From Xenoacremonium recifei (taxonomy: Eukaryota > Ascomycota > Sordariomycetes > Hypocreales > Nectriaceae), in assembly GCA_012184525.1 (NCBI GenBank), contig WOFQ01000017.1, forward strand, positions 608,510 to 672,509: a stretch of DNA of 64,000 nucleotides. The letters run 5' to 3'. The translations under genes and the position numbers were made by a program. Below are positions 10,288 through 21,870 of the stretch, one piece after another (position 1 is the stretch's first letter; the number at the start of each line of letters is the position of its first letter). A model generated the notes under the pieces. That model saw only the letters and a list, made by a program, of their open reading frames with translations. It had not been told where the DNA came from and did no database searches.

Positions 10288-11194
10288 GAAATGCAAAATG
10301 ACACAGAAGATAGAGCGGGGGGTTCAAGAGGAATTTATCTCACACGCCATAATTATTATTCAGCCTTGAAGAGCTCAGAGAACACCGAACTATTGTTATA
10401 CGACACATTTTTACTGACCAGTAGCATCAAGTCGCAGGATGACCATCTGCAATTTCAAGCGAGTCATACTCCGTATACGCACAAGATTATCCAGGACTCC
10501 CGGCGAGCCATACATGCACGCATAGGCGTGCAAATAAAGTAATGTGATCGCGCGCAGGCATAGATTTTCTCATATAAGCAGATATCTACAGGCTTGAGTC
10601 CCCTAGAGCTATAGGCCTATATACCCTAAACAGCCTCCCTAAAGTGCCCTAAAGCTAGAGACCTAAGTGCCCTGAAGAGCTAGACTGCTTAGGCTATTTC
10701 GGGTAGGTTGCTTAGGGAATTGTAGGAAATTTGGGGCATTTCGGAGCGGGGAGGTTATTCCGGGCACTGAGGCCTATAACATTATCTGCATGTATGGCTC
10801 GCCGCAATTTCAGGACGCATTTGTAATCCGAGTTCCTGCCTCTCGGGGAGAGATGAGGCCATTCTCTCGCTCAGCCTCAGGACGCGATCTCGCATCTCCC
10901 CATTACATCCGAATGTCTACAATGTGATTGGATTGTCCCTATCAAGAAGTCAGCCATCTGAACAAGCGTCTTCTTCAAATGGTGTGCTCGGTCTTCGGCT
11001 TTACGGGATGATCACGCATTTCGCCCTACCACCTTAAATCCGCATAACGCATAAGAGCCTCAATTAGTAAGTCATCCCACCTTAGCAGCAGCTGGCATTT
11101 TCATCGGCGTGATAGATATATGAAGGCACGTCCCGATGCAATTTGATGATGATGTGGATAGAAACAATTTCAGACTCACTAAGTAATCTCAATC
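10288..11194. other. Intergenic region holding a small inverted-repeat element
   Basis: About 900 bp. The first part is probably the 3' UTR of the SMI1 gene. The middle holds the element at 10501-10804; the last 390 bp precede the NmrA-like gene. A TACTCCGTA nonamer lies at 10467. Confidence 0.5.
10501..10804. repeat. MITE-like element with 18-bp perfect terminal inverted repeats
   Basis: CGGCGAGCCATACATGCA at 10501-10518 is the exact reverse complement of 10787-10804. The 304-bp unit has no coding capacity. Its interior is rich in repeated words (CCCTAAA, GTGCCCT, TTAGG, the palindrome TATAGGCCTATA and a second GGCCTATA), so it could fold back on itself. No clear target-site duplication is visible at its borders, so assignment as a non-autonomous DNA transposon is tentative. 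Confidence 0.55.
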
Positions 11195-12306
11195 ATGGCT
11201 TTCAATCGAATTGGAGTTTATGGCCACCGTGGCTGGGCTAGTTCTGCCATTACCAATGCTCTCATCAATTCCGGGGCTCCAATCAAGGTCTTATACAGAC
11301 CAGGGTCTGATATTGATCAACTTCCATCTACTGTGCAAACTGTTCAAGTTGATGTGGAGGATCAAGAGGCTCTTGTGCAAGCTCTGCAGGGAATTGATAT
11401 TATGATGTAAGCGTTCCTTGGTACAATCTCGAACTCGTCTAATAGGCACGAAGATCTTTAGTCGGACAGGAGGGTATCCAGAGGCAATTCGCTTTCATCA
11501 AGGCGATTCCCAAGACAGAAGTGAAACTTTTTGTTCCTTCTGATCTGGGCTACAAGGTTGATGAGACACGACTACAGATACCTGCATTAAGAGCAAAGGC
11601 AGAGGTTGAGAAGGCTGCAAAGGAAGCTGGAATCCCAGTCACCGTGATTAGGCCCGGCAACTTCGTGGAATCAACACTTGCGATAGGGTACTGTCCCCTT
11701 AGGATACCTCCTAATCCCGAGTCGTCCTCATTCCCAATGTTATGATTGCTAACATCTCTAACTAGCCTAGTCGGAGTTGATGCCCGTCAGAACAAGATCG
11801 TATATACCGGCGATAGCGAGAACCAGAAACTCAACATGTGGTGAGTTGGGAGTACTGACAATGCTTTGTAGACCGAACTAATATATCACCATAGTTCGAG
11901 GAAATATGTAGCTGCTGCCTATGCTTCTATCTTCGCCAAGACACCCATTCAGCAGATTGAAAATCGAGCTATCGGTCTGTCTGAGCTTGTCGTCACTGGA
12001 TCTGATATCGCGCAAGCGCTTGAACGCAAACATGGATCTCCGCCAACAGTCTTTCGACAGAGTTTGGAGCAAGTGGATAAGGAGATTGAAACTCGACTGG
12101 ACAAAGGAGATCGGCTCGTCATCGTCTTCTGTTACCGTCGCCCTTGGGGAACGGGAAAACAAATCGAGTGTGTCGGTAATGACATCTGGGATGTGGAGGG
12201 ATACAAGAAAGCGACTCTGGATGAGCTTCTGGTTGAGGGAAAGATGGAAGCCTATAAAGAGTTTCCACCTCAGTTTGCTGCTGCCCTAGACGCAACCTTC
12301 TTTTAA
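11195..12306 (+). CDS. NmrA-like / isoflavone-reductase-like NAD(P)-binding protein
   Basis: Atypical SDR of the NmrA/PCBER group, 310 aa after joining exons 11195-11406, 11454-11687, 11766-11840 and 11895-12306, all GT-AG and in frame. The N-terminus IGVYGHRGWASSAITNALI is the Rossmann loop of the family (G-x-x-G-x-x-x pattern, here with Trp), followed by VDVEDQEALVQALQGID, LFVPSDLGYK (the F-x-PSE/D-F position), and VIRPGNFVES. Members are either reductases of small phenolics or redox sensors, and I cannot say which. The gene shows no lesions, unlike its two right-hand neighbours, so it may be the survivor of a small decayed cluster. Confidence 0.82.
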
Positions 12307-13077
12307 CAAGACTTACGACTACGTTGGCACAATAAGACGGAACATGGAAACATCAGAAGATTGTTGATCGACATTTCTCTCGTCTCTAGCAACAACAGCG
12401 TTTTCTGTTCTTTCCTCAATTAGCACCACCTATTAACGGTAGCACTCAAGATCGGTAAATTGACAACGGAAAGTATGTTTCACCTGAAGTATATTGAAAT
12501 TACGTTAGTCGGGTCAAAACTTGAGGAAGCCATCTCTAAAGTGAAACATGTCCCGTCACATAAGAATGATGAACTAAGGCCTCAAACCTGCTGGCGAGCC
12601 TACCCGAGAAAGTCTGCAGACTGGTAGTCTGGGCAAGCCAAGTCTCTGCACACCTTCGCCTAGATTTCACTAAGCGAGACATAATCTGACTTGTGAGGGA
12701 ATTAGGTGCCGCGCTGATGCGATGTCCTCGACTAACTCGAGGGTCTCAAATAGAAAAAAAAACAGGAAGGTCTTTTTGCTAAGACTACGAATTTGCAGAG
12801 TTTCTTCGGTAAATAGAAAATAGTACACACGGTAAGATTCTGAGGCCCTCCCCCGTACTTCACAACAAGTACGGGTTAATACATACGGCTTTTTAATATG
12901 CGTTTATCAGACACATGTCGGCATCAGAGGCGTGCATTGTCGTTGAAGCCACGACTCGATACCTTTAAAAAAACCGGAGTCTCTGATGTTCCCTTGGGCC
13001 GGTTTAGATGAGACAGGTTTTCGCTGCGACCTAAGTCTTTCTTACTAATTCTTTCATTGGACTGATTTCGATGTAAG
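12307..13077. other. Intergenic region, no gene recognised
   Basis: About 770 bp without long frames on either strand; 3' UTR of the NmrA-like gene and the upstream region of the decayed regulator. Confidence 0.5.
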
Positions 13078-14934
13078 ATGGTGAGCTAAGCCCAGAGTAC
13101 TGTTAGTGCTCGCGCATGTGAGAGATGCAGTCGCAGCAAGAGGAAGAGTGATCGGCTGAAACCTGCTTGTGGCCGATGCTCTAGGTAACCCAGAAGGCCG
13201 ATATGGGCGCCACAAGCTTCAGCTAACGGTCTTCCCAAGAGTTCACATCCTCTGCGTGTACGGCTCCGACATTGTGCAAGAGAATTGCACCCTCGCTAGT
13301 TCTTCTGCACCAAGCCCGGTAATGGACTTCCCCATGAGTATTTGGTCCGATCATTGGTATAACAAAATACGCTATGAGACTGGGATGCTTCTTGGTATGT
13401 TTCAACTGGACTATCGACGGGTCTGAGCGCTATATTTCCGATCTGTACATATTGTAAGCCATGACCTCGACATATTCACTTGCCCACCTGCTCTATTCCG
13501 CTTTGCCGCTTCAACTCCCCGAATATAATGTATTCATTTGTACCTTTGATGCTGATTTCCGGTCTTGAAGTGGTTCAGAATTCTGAATCAGGAAAGGTTT
13601 GAAAGGATCATGGATTTCGGGCCGGAGAAACACGTACGGCGGGATCCGTTCGCGGATGAGAACTCATACCCATTCTCTTCTGCAATAATCTATGACTTGC
13701 TATTATTATGCATGGACCTGCTCATTAAGGAGGTCAATGCGCTGGGTCCGGAAAAGCAGATCTTGTGTCCTGTATATGGAAAGGCTAAGCAGACGTTCGC
13801 ACTGATCTCAAATCTTTCTACTCTAAGCATCGAATTGGTCTAATGTGGTGCCATGATCGCCCTCTTCGAATTTGGCCATGGCAGGACGACACATGCCTAT
13901 CGTACCTTAAGTCAAGCTGCCACGATAGCGAATCTTGCAGGTATCAAGACGGGAAAACACACAGAGGACATTCAAGAGCACGGACATGAAGAGGCTTCTG
14001 AGGAGGAATCACAAGCGGTTTGGTGGGAGGTTTTTATTCTCGATCAGTGGGTGTGAAAGTTTGGGCGATAGACGGGGCTGACGTGATACTCGAAGGTATA
14101 TTCACATGGACCCTCGAGCCGAACTTTGGCCATCATTGATGGCGCCCCCGGCCGAAGATGACTTATTGCCATTCAATGCAGTTCTTTGGGATGGCTGTAC
14201 TCTGAAATCCTTTTCGGCTCTGATCCCTGTTGAGGCACGCTACTTGACTCCTCTAGGAGGGTTCCAGAGAGCTGCACAGGCGTCTGTTATCTTATACAAT
14301 GCCCGCCAATACAGCCTCGAGACGACGAGCAATCGACAAGTCTCAAGTATGGCTATTTCAGGATTACTCGAAGATCAAATCCGTGCCTTGTTAGATGTAA
14401 TCCTTACTGGAAGCTGTGGATGGGGGTCTTTTTGTGATGCTCTGGCTGTGACGATTAGGTAAGCTTCTGAAGCCGTTGGCAACGGTTTCTGGTTCTACCG
14501 CTTTCTAAAGACTTCCCCTAACTGGAACAAGTTCCATTTTTCTCATATTCCGGCTTTTCTTGCCCCAGTATCCATCAGAAAGGAATGGGTCGAGAGTCAG
14601 CACGACAGAGACAGATGTGATGAAGGCAGAAGCTGCAGTTGAGTTCGGCATTAAGTTCATCATTGACCTAGCCATCAGCTTCAACGACCATCTAGAACGA
14701 CACCCAGATTGGCTTGCTAATATTACTCCGCCTGCCATAATAGCTTGCTCGATGGCTTATGAGCAAATACAGATGGATCCCTTGAAGAAAGAATCCGAGA
14801 ATATGGTTCGTGGATCAGAGGAAATATACCAAACTTCGAGAACGTTCAATAAAAGGTGGAAGGCTTCCAGGGAGTATAATGAGCCTCTCATATATGGAGG
14901 GATTAGAGCTGATGCTGAAAGACCGCACCTTTGA
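13078..14934 (+). pseudogene. Decayed Zn(II)2Cys6 transcription factor
   Basis: From ATG 13078 the frame reads M-V-S-stop-A-Q-S-T and then a zinc cluster, CERCSRSKRKSDRLKPACGR followed by C. The stop at 13087-13089 is TAA where CAA (Gln) would keep the frame, and the third cluster Cys is Ser. Further on, recognisable fungal-regulator middle-homology text is spread over 13565-14934: DLLLLCMDLLIKEV, then after an in-frame TAA at 13841-13843 (again CAA-like) CGAMIALFEFGHGRTTHAYR, WWEVFILDQ, an intron near 14048-14095, MDPRAELWPSLMAPPAEDD and a C-terminal helical part. Two nonsense codons plus loss of a zinc ligand make this a pseudogene. C-to-T changes at CAA are what repeat-induced point mutation (RIP) or simple deamination produce. 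I did not restore it. Confidence 0.75.
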
Positions 14935-15048
14935 ACACATTCAGTCGACCAAGTCCATAATAAAACAGTAGCACCGAGAATTTGCAATGAATTCATGGCT
15001 ACGGGCTATCCAACACATGGGATAGGCGCTAACATATCCACCAAGTGA

Positions 15049-15802
15049 TCACATAACTCGTACCTCAAAGTCCTGCGCCAAGCTCTGGTCATTGAATACT
15101 TCCATATCTGATTTGCGATGTTTGACGGAAGGTCTCGGCAGAAGGATCGACCGGGCCTCCGGCTGTGACCATGCCTATGTGAACTCCGTGGGGGCCCCAA
15201 GACTTGGCCATGGATTGAGCAAGGTTCCGTTGAGAGGCCTTTACCATTGATAGGCAGAACAGTTCCGAAATCGGGTCTATCGGTAGCAATGAGCTTTTTA
15301 TTAAGAACGACGGCCGCGCAGTTGAGTCCGTTTCGGCCACATGCCGGAGCTTGAGTAGTGCCTATTTTGCTGTAGCATATAGCCCTGTACAAGCTGTCTA
15401 CTCAACAAAGTAAGCATGAAAGTCTGCAATTTTCTCTTGCCTAGTGCATCGTGCCTTGAAGTAATATATCAATGTGTCCTCTGGAACCTCGAGGAGCTTT
15501 GTGAAGTTGATTTCGGCGGCATTGTAATAAACGCATTCTGGGACGCCAAAAGCTCGACTGATGTTCTCTAAAACATCGCAGAAAGCTTCTGTCTTGGTCG
15601 CATCGACTGTGAAAGCTCTCACGGCCACGCGAGGAGCCAAAGCTTCAATGTGTTTTTGGTCTTCTTCGAGTTTTTCAGAGGACCGAGATATGAGGATGAC
15701 GCAGTCGAACTTTTTGCAGGCAAAGAGAGAGGCCACGTGCCTTCCTATACCTGTACCAGATCCGACGAGGACGAGAGGCCTCTTTGTTCGAGTGTTGGTC
15801 AC
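15049..15802 (-). pseudogene. Decayed SDR-like gene
   Basis: The first 110 codons from ATG 15802 are clean: PLVLVGSGTGIGRHVASLFA is a Rossmann motif with GxGxGIG spacing, followed by VILISRSSEKLEED and VYYNAAEI. After YYFK near 15450 the frame meets TAG codons (near 15413 and 15360), then continues in pieces: LLKLRHVAETDSTARPSFLI, LFCLSMVKASQRNLAQSMAK, GVHIGMVTAGGPVDPS, and at the end frame shifts are needed to reach IANQIWKY and QDFEVRVM. The family (fungal SDRs with a weak YxxxK) normally encodes about 250 aa. An unusual GC-AG intron could explain the first TAG but not the later breaks. It neighbours the decayed regulator, so both may have been lost together. Confidence 0.65.
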
Positions 15803-15960
15803 TTAAAATAGTTGGAGTGACGACATTGGCGATGCTAAAGTTGTACAGAGGTCGAAGAAGAAGGAGAATTCACCTATTTACACAGTAGTCCATCGCTTCT
15901 CCTAAATGGTGGAATAGAGATGTTATAGACAGGCATCAGTAATTATTGAAGGATACCACT

Positions 15961-16004
15961 GCGGATGCGGATGCTGATGCGGGCGCGGGTGCGGGTGCGG
16001 ACGC
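15961..16004. repeat. GC-rich hexanucleotide microsatellite
   Basis: Imperfect tandem units of GCGGAT / GCGGGT / GCGGGC type, roughly seven copies. No coding role is apparent. Confidence 0.7.
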
Positions 16005-17646
16005 ACGAGCGCGGAAACCGGTATAAGCAGCTATGTCAGCTTTTAAGTCGTGTAGTCTTCATGGTCTACAGTATGCGATCCTTTCTTTCGGTAGCTATCA
16101 GGGAAAAAAACGAAAAGGAAAATTAAAGGACATTCCTTCTAGGAGTTGCTCTAAAAGGTATCAGGGTAATGAAATGCCTGTAATGGCCCTAAGATTAGTT
16201 ATGGATTCACCTATAACCTCGTCCCTCAATAAAGCTCACACAATACATATTGGAGCCCGCTGTAAAGTTTCCTTATTGTTTCCAGACATAATTTAAGACA
16301 TAGAACTAAGAGAATTGATTGCAGTCTTCACTAGACGATTTAAACGCCGATGGGTTCTGGAAAAGTTGATCGTCAGAAGAGTCGGACTCTTTGTAAAGAC
16401 GATGTTGGCTTTGATCCTACGTTTTGAAACAATCACCTTTCGCAGTCAAACCGACACCGGAAGGCCTATGCTTTTCATCGAAACTAACCAGGGGTCTCTA
16501 GCCTGTGTGCCAAAGGAATTGGACCTACTGCCCCAAGTGTATTTTCAATCTCATTGAGAAAACCGTCCTTACAAGTCGAATGGCGCGCAGGTTACCAACT
16601 GGTCTATCGTGATGACCCTAGCCCCATGTTCCAATCGGAACCTCCGGTCCGAAGGGGCATCATTTTAAAGGTCAGCCATCTGAGCTTTGCTATAGAATTG
16701 TGGCTACGACATAGACGGACTTAAATGGTAGGGTCACTTCTTGTGGCTAAAAGCGATGGTCTATTGTTCTATTGGAGATAGGACATCAGGTATTTCAGAC
16801 TGCATCGAGTCTCAAAATCTCCATTTTAGACAATGCCTAATTCCAGAAAGGTGGGCAGATCTGGTAACAAGACTCAGTAGCAAAGACATACATAGGCGCA
16901 TGAAGAGAGTGTGGATCAAGAGCCGCAATCCAAACAGGTCACTACAACCAGCGGATTTGGGCACGTCCGGCATGCATTAGTAGCCTAGGATATTATAAAA
17001 CTGAAGGGAAAATATGTCAGAGTTGGTTAGAGACTCTTCTTTCAGCAGACAGAGGCCCTGGTTGCATTGTATTTTAGAGCGTAGTATTCGCTTCTGGTAT
17101 ATGCTAGGTTCCTAATAATCAGGTTTAATGAAGATAAAATTCAACAGCAGCAGGCCGCAGTAAATAGAGAGTCAGAGTCGTGTCTTGGAGAACAGAGAGG
17201 AATGTGTTGCTTGATAATGCCAACAGATATAGTGTTGCCCGTTTACGTGCAAAATGGAGTGATGCACACAAAATGTGGTTAAGATCCGTATGCGCTGGCG
17301 TACAATGTCAAAAGACCATGGTTTCTGTCGTAGAGCGGCGAGGACTCTTACAGAGTTAGACTAGATGTTTAACCGCTACGGTTCCTAGAGGATGATTACT
17401 CCATCAATCTCGCTGAATCTACTTTGAGGGCACATTATACCAGCAAATTGCAGCTTCATTGTGAAAGATGAGAACAAATCAGATATTTCAGATGAAGCCC
17501 CAATGTATTCTTCAAGATCCTAACGTGTCTTTAGTCCGCTCTGCAATCACCACCTAGTTCTATCCCTCAAACCTCATCGGAAGATCCGCTTAGCTCACAT
17601 TTCCCCTCTTCATGGCCCGAAGACTATTTTAGTACCCACACTACTG

Positions 17647-17659
17647 TCGGCTCTTCCGA
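17647..17659. promoter_or_regulatory. Operator palindrome TCGG-N5-CCGA, copy 1
   Basis: TCGGCTCTTCCGA, 154 bp before the DUF1479 ATG at 17813. One of four perfect copies in this window; all four sit in promoters between 17.6 and 23.3 kb. CGG-N-CCG inverted half-sites are the standard Zn2Cys6 dimer target. Confidence 0.7.
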
Positions 17660-17812
17660 CCATTTACTGTGTATAATTGTTTCTGCTTTACATGGTCTGG
17701 CATTTCCAGATGAGCGAGCGCTGTCAACTGACGAGCACGCCTATTTGCAATACCGTCAATCGAAAACTATAGCTTTCCGTCTTTGTCCCCAGACAAGACA
17801 ACCGAATCGAAG

Positions 17813-19202
17813 ATGCCGGGAAAACTGAATACGTGGCCGGACTGGCAAGAATTCGCAGTCCCTGGTGGAGATGTTTCTGAAGATACGTTTACGTTTTCAG
17901 CGAAAGCCAAGGCCGAGGTCATCTCCCAATATGGCGAGAAAGCGCTGCGTCAAGGTTGGCTCAAGGCCTGCAAGAACCTAGAGAGTGTTACCGACAGGCT
18001 AGCGAGTCTGGGAAGCGCCGCTATTCCCGTACTGGACATGCAAGAGGTCCTGAACACGGGCCTGTCAGATGAGAGACAAGCGCAGTTGAAATCTAGCGGA
18101 TGCTGCGTCGTCAGAGGTGTCATCGAGCCCTCCGAGGCAACTGTATTGTCGCAAGATCTGAAGGATTTCGTGAGCAATAACAAAGGCGCGATTTCCGGCT
18201 GGCCAGCCGAGTCTCCCTCTATGCTCAGGTTGTACAACTCGCCAACCCAGATTGCCATTCGCACTCATCCTAACCACATCCACCTCCAAAAGACTCTCAA
18301 CGCTTTGTTTCACGACGAGTCTGGCGAGTCATCCCCTGATCCTTTGAGTTATACCGACGCTGCTCGGATTCGGCCGCCTCATCAGCCCTTCTTGGGTCTC
18401 GGGCCGCACATTGATGCTGGAAGCCTTTGTCGATGGGCTGATGCGGGATATCGCAAAGTATACGACAACATCTTCTCTGGCAACCCGGAGTTACATGATG
18501 CGTACGATCTTAAGACTCGTCTACACGCGGACCAGTTCTTATTCAAGGCGAATGCGCATTCTGTCGTCTTCCGTTCTTTTCAAGGCTGGACGGCATTGAC
18601 CCCAACCACAGCCCGTGAAGGGACACTGATGCTTTACCCCGAAGTCTCAGCAGTCATTGCTTACGTGGTTCTGAGGCCCTTTTTTGCCCCCCCAGAGAAC
18701 GAAGAAGACATAATGGATGCCAGCAAATGGACGTTTGACCCAAAGTCAGACTGGTTTCCTGGAACCATTAAAGAGCAAAGCCAGCGGCTAAGCCTCAGCT
18801 CCCATCCCCATCTCCGATTGAAGGAGTGCCTCGTGTATATTCCTCCAATGAATCCAGGCGATACAGTCTGGTGGCATACCGACGTAAGTCTAATTTTCAT
18901 ATGCCCTTGGCATAGTCAATCATGTTACTCAATAGAAACTGACGTTGATATATCAGATGTGCCATGCCGTTGATCCAGAGCACGTGGGAAAACATGATGC
19001 TAGCGTTGTCTACGTGGCTGCGTGCCCAAGTACCCCGCGAAACAAGGAGTACGTCAAAGAGCAGCTAAAGGCAGCTCTGATGGGACAAGGTCCTCCAGAC
19101 TGCCCCGATGTAAGCGTCGACGAGAGGAATTTAAAAGGATATAAAGGGTATGCGAGTGTTCCTGAGGAGAGCCGGGCAGTACTAGGATTCTCACTTCTCT
19201 AA
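17813..19202 (+). CDS. DUF1479 (YbiU-like) putative 2-oxoglutarate/Fe(II) oxygenase
   Basis: 438 aa from exons 17813-18883 and 18957-19202 (73-bp GT-AG intron). I start at ATG 17813 (MPGKLNT); the frame upstream opens only with TTG. DUF1479 text: SSGCCVVRGVIEPSEA, ARIRPPHQPFLGLGPHIDAG with the HxD pair at about residues 203-205 that would bind iron, SVVFRSFQGWTALTP, VVLRPFFAPP, and NPGDTVWWHTDMCHAVDP which carries the distal His near the intron. The family is related to phytanoyl-CoA/2OG dioxygenases but has no well-defined reaction. It is first in the proposed regulon, with a TCGG-N5-CCGA site 154 bp upstream. Likely a hydroxylase or ring/side-chain oxidising step; the substrate is unknown. 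Confidence 0.88.
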
Positions 19203-19777
19203 GTAAAGTGGACGGTAATTGGTCTATATTATGTAATCGAATATCCAGAAAACTGAGTATCTTTCGCCCGCCAAAAGAACGTTTTATTGCTCCCAAATAT
19301 GAAGCGCCCAGTACTTCTGCATATTGCAGGTATCTTGGCCACCCAGTGTGTGTTGCAGTTCAGGCATATATGTCGTGGCGGGCAGGGAAACAGACTCACG
19401 CACAGCGAATTGCGGAGTTCTCAAAATAATACTTATAATCATCATAATAAAATTAGCAAAACCATCTCAGTACACAGTTAGTAGAGACCAGAGACTCTTT
19501 TCCAGTGGCAACAATCTCCTGCGGCTAGAACCGGCAGCTTATCTTTGCATCGGGGAACCAATCTGGAGTCTGGCCCCTCTCTGGTCGGACCGTCCGACAT
19601 TTCGAGACCCCTCCTTCTGTGGACCTTGAAGGGGATATGGACCTCTAACATAAGACCGATTACTTACCAGGTGCTTGCGTATAAGATAACATGGTCATCG
19701 AGGAACGGACTTCTTTGAGCGTGAGATAGGCCGTGCTCTCACTAGTAGCCTCAGGAAACAGCCGACAGACATTCGAC
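19203..19777. other. Intergenic region with P450 promoter
   Basis: About 575 bp between tandem genes; 3' UTR of the DUF1479 gene and the promoter of the P450, with the operator at 19585-19597. No gene seen. Confidence 0.6.
19585..19597. promoter_or_regulatory. Operator palindrome TCGG-N5-CCGA, copy 2
   Basis: TCGGACCGTCCGA; here symmetry extends to TCGGAC-N-GTCCGA. It lies 181 bp before the P450 ATG at 19778. Confidence 0.7.
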
Positions 19778-21542
19778 ATGACGCTGAAATACGACGCAAT
19801 CATACTGCCGCCAGCCCTGGCCCAGTTCCAGGTGATGGACCGGTTGGCACCAATTGTCGTGGCTTTCTTAGTAGTCATTCTCTCTTATGCCATCCACGCA
19901 GTAAGTTAAAAAAGGAAAACCAACCAGCCACAAGATACGGAGCTTGCTAACCCAAGAAGATTGCCTTCAAGACTGATGTTCCGTACATCAAGGGCCTACC
20001 TGAGATCCCTGGTGCTGTTCCTGTTTTTGGCCACCTCTTGAAGCTTGGCGAGGATCACGCCAGTGTCTGTGAAAAGTGGTGGCGCCAGTATGGGCAGTCC
20101 ATCTTCCAGATCAAGCTCGGCAACAAGCGAGCAGTGGTGGTTAACTCCTTTGAAGACTGCAAGAAAATGCTCCTTGGAAACCAGAACGCCGTCATAGATC
20201 GCCCTACACTGTACACGTTTCACGGTGTCATTAGCAGTACACAGGGATTCACCATTGGATCGTCTCCTTGGGATGATTCCTGCCGTAAGAAGCGTAAAGC
20301 GGCCGGCACGGCACTTGGAAGACCTGCTCTGCGAAACTATTATCCGATGTTTGATCTTGAAAGCTACTGTATCGTCCGGGACTTGACCAAGGACAGCCAG
20401 AATGGTCAGATCGAGCTCAATATCCGTCCATACATTCAGAGATACGCCCTCAACACTACTTTGACTCTCTGTTATGGTATTCGCATGGATGCAGTCTACG
20501 ATGAATTGTTACGAGAAATCTTACACGTCGGATCAGCAATCTCACTGCTTCGGAGTGCCTCGGAGAACTTCCAGGACTATGTGCCAATTATGCGATATTT
20601 CCCGAACAAGAAAAACCGCCTGTCGAAAGAACTACGCGACAGACGAGACGCGTATCTCAACCTGCTCTTGGACAAAGTACGTGAGATGATCCGCAAAGGC
20701 ACCGATAAGCCTTGCATCTCCGCTGCCATTCTCAAAGACTCGGAGACGAAGTTGACGGGAGTGGAAGTGTCTTCGATTTGCCTCTCTTTAGTTTCTGGAG
20801 GTTTTGAAACCATTCCTGGAACCTTGACTTCTGCTATTGGCTCCTTGGCTACGGAAGAAGGGCAGGTGTGGCAAGACAGAGCCTACGAGGACATTAAACG
20901 ACACTATCCCGATGTGCGAGATGCGTGGACGAACTGCTTCGTTGAGGAAAAGGTGCCATATGTCAACTCCATTGTCAAAGAAGCTGGCCGCTACTATACC
21001 GTCAGTGCCATGAGCCTGCCCCGGAAGACAGTGACCGAGGTCAACTGGAATGGTGCCAGAATCCCGCCCAAGACGATGATCTTGATCAACGCTCAAGCAG
21101 GTAACCATGGTTAGTAGAAGCTCCCAATCTTGAATCTTGACCGCAGATACTAATTTCTGTAGATGTCGACCATTTTGGTGCCGACGCTTCAAAGTTCGAC
21201 CCGGAAAGATGGCTCAAGGAGCTGAGCCCCCCTACTGAGAGAGAGGTTACCGGCCTTCCTCATTTGAGCTTTGGGACTGGATCCCGTGCTTGCTCAGGCC
21301 AGTTCATAGCATCCCGACTCTTATACGCTGCTCTGGTCCGAATCCTGAGCTCTTACAAAATCGTGGCAAGCAAGACAGAGCCGCCGAACACTGACTATGT
21401 TGATTACAACCAGTTCAAAACGGCACTGGTGGCAATTCCACGGGACTTCAAGGTTAAACTTGTCCCTAGAGATCCTGCTATGACCAGTGAATGCATGAAC
21501 GCCGCTGAAGAGCGGACCAAGGATCACTACAAGGAAGAATAG
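19778..21542 (+). CDS. Cytochrome P450, CYP504 family (phenylacetate hydroxylase-like)
   Basis: Membrane-anchored P450, 547 aa from exons 19778-19900, 19960-21100 and 21163-21542. The N-terminal anchor is at about residues 20-41 (APIVVAFLVVILSYAI), then the proline-rich LPEIPGAVPVFGHLLKLGED, the B-C region TFHGVISSTQGFTIGSSPWD, ALNTTLTLCYGIRMD, I helix SLVSGGFETIPGTLTSAIGS, K-helix position KEAGR (E-x-x-R) and heme loop FGTGSRACSG with the Cys ligand. These are diagnostic of CYP504, whose known fungal members hydroxylate phenylacetate or hydroxyphenylacetate towards homogentisate. Its place in a cluster with an amidase and a RidA protein suggests a related but different aromatic substrate. 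An operator lies 181 bp upstream. No lesions seen. Confidence 0.9.
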
Positions 21543-21870
21543 ATTAATTTCAATGAGGACTCCTGTTTGGCAGCATAGACAATGGATGGAATATGCGCAT
21601 GAGAAGATGGAGGAAACGATTAGATGGAGGACCTCGAGAAAGCGACTGGCTGTAGCCCCTAGCGTCGAGCCGCTCGCTAGTGGGCGGCAAAATCAGTGCA
21701 GATAGTGCAAACAATACCGATGTCAAATACTCTTATCTACTGTATTTCCTCTGCGTCGGCGCTTCCGACGGCGAGCCGCCTCTGATTTTCGAGATGTCCC
21801 CGCCACAAATCCTTCAAGCAACATAAAGACGCCGCATTGTTTGTACTGTCTTTAGTCAATTTGGCCAAAC
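21543..21870. other. Intergenic region with SDR promoter
   Basis: 328 bp between tandem plus-strand genes; contains the operator at 21756-21768. No gene seen. Confidence 0.6.
21756..21768. promoter_or_regulatory. Operator palindrome TCGG-N5-CCGA, copy 3
   Basis: TCGGCGCTTCCGA, 103 bp before the SDR ATG at 21871. Confidence 0.7.

Larger units (their letters stand above)
15803..17812. other. Long intergenic region, no gene recognised
   Basis: About 2 kb. Frames at 16033, 16315 and 16741 (plus) lack ATG-led conserved text. It contains a hexamer microsatellite at 15961-16004, a degenerate operator-like word TCGG-N5-CCGG at 16635-16647, and the perfect operator at 17647-17659 close to the next gene. 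Confidence 0.5.

Noticed and set aside
16033..16980. Three short plus frames in the 2-kb gap
   Set aside because: No family features and no splice pattern that joins them.
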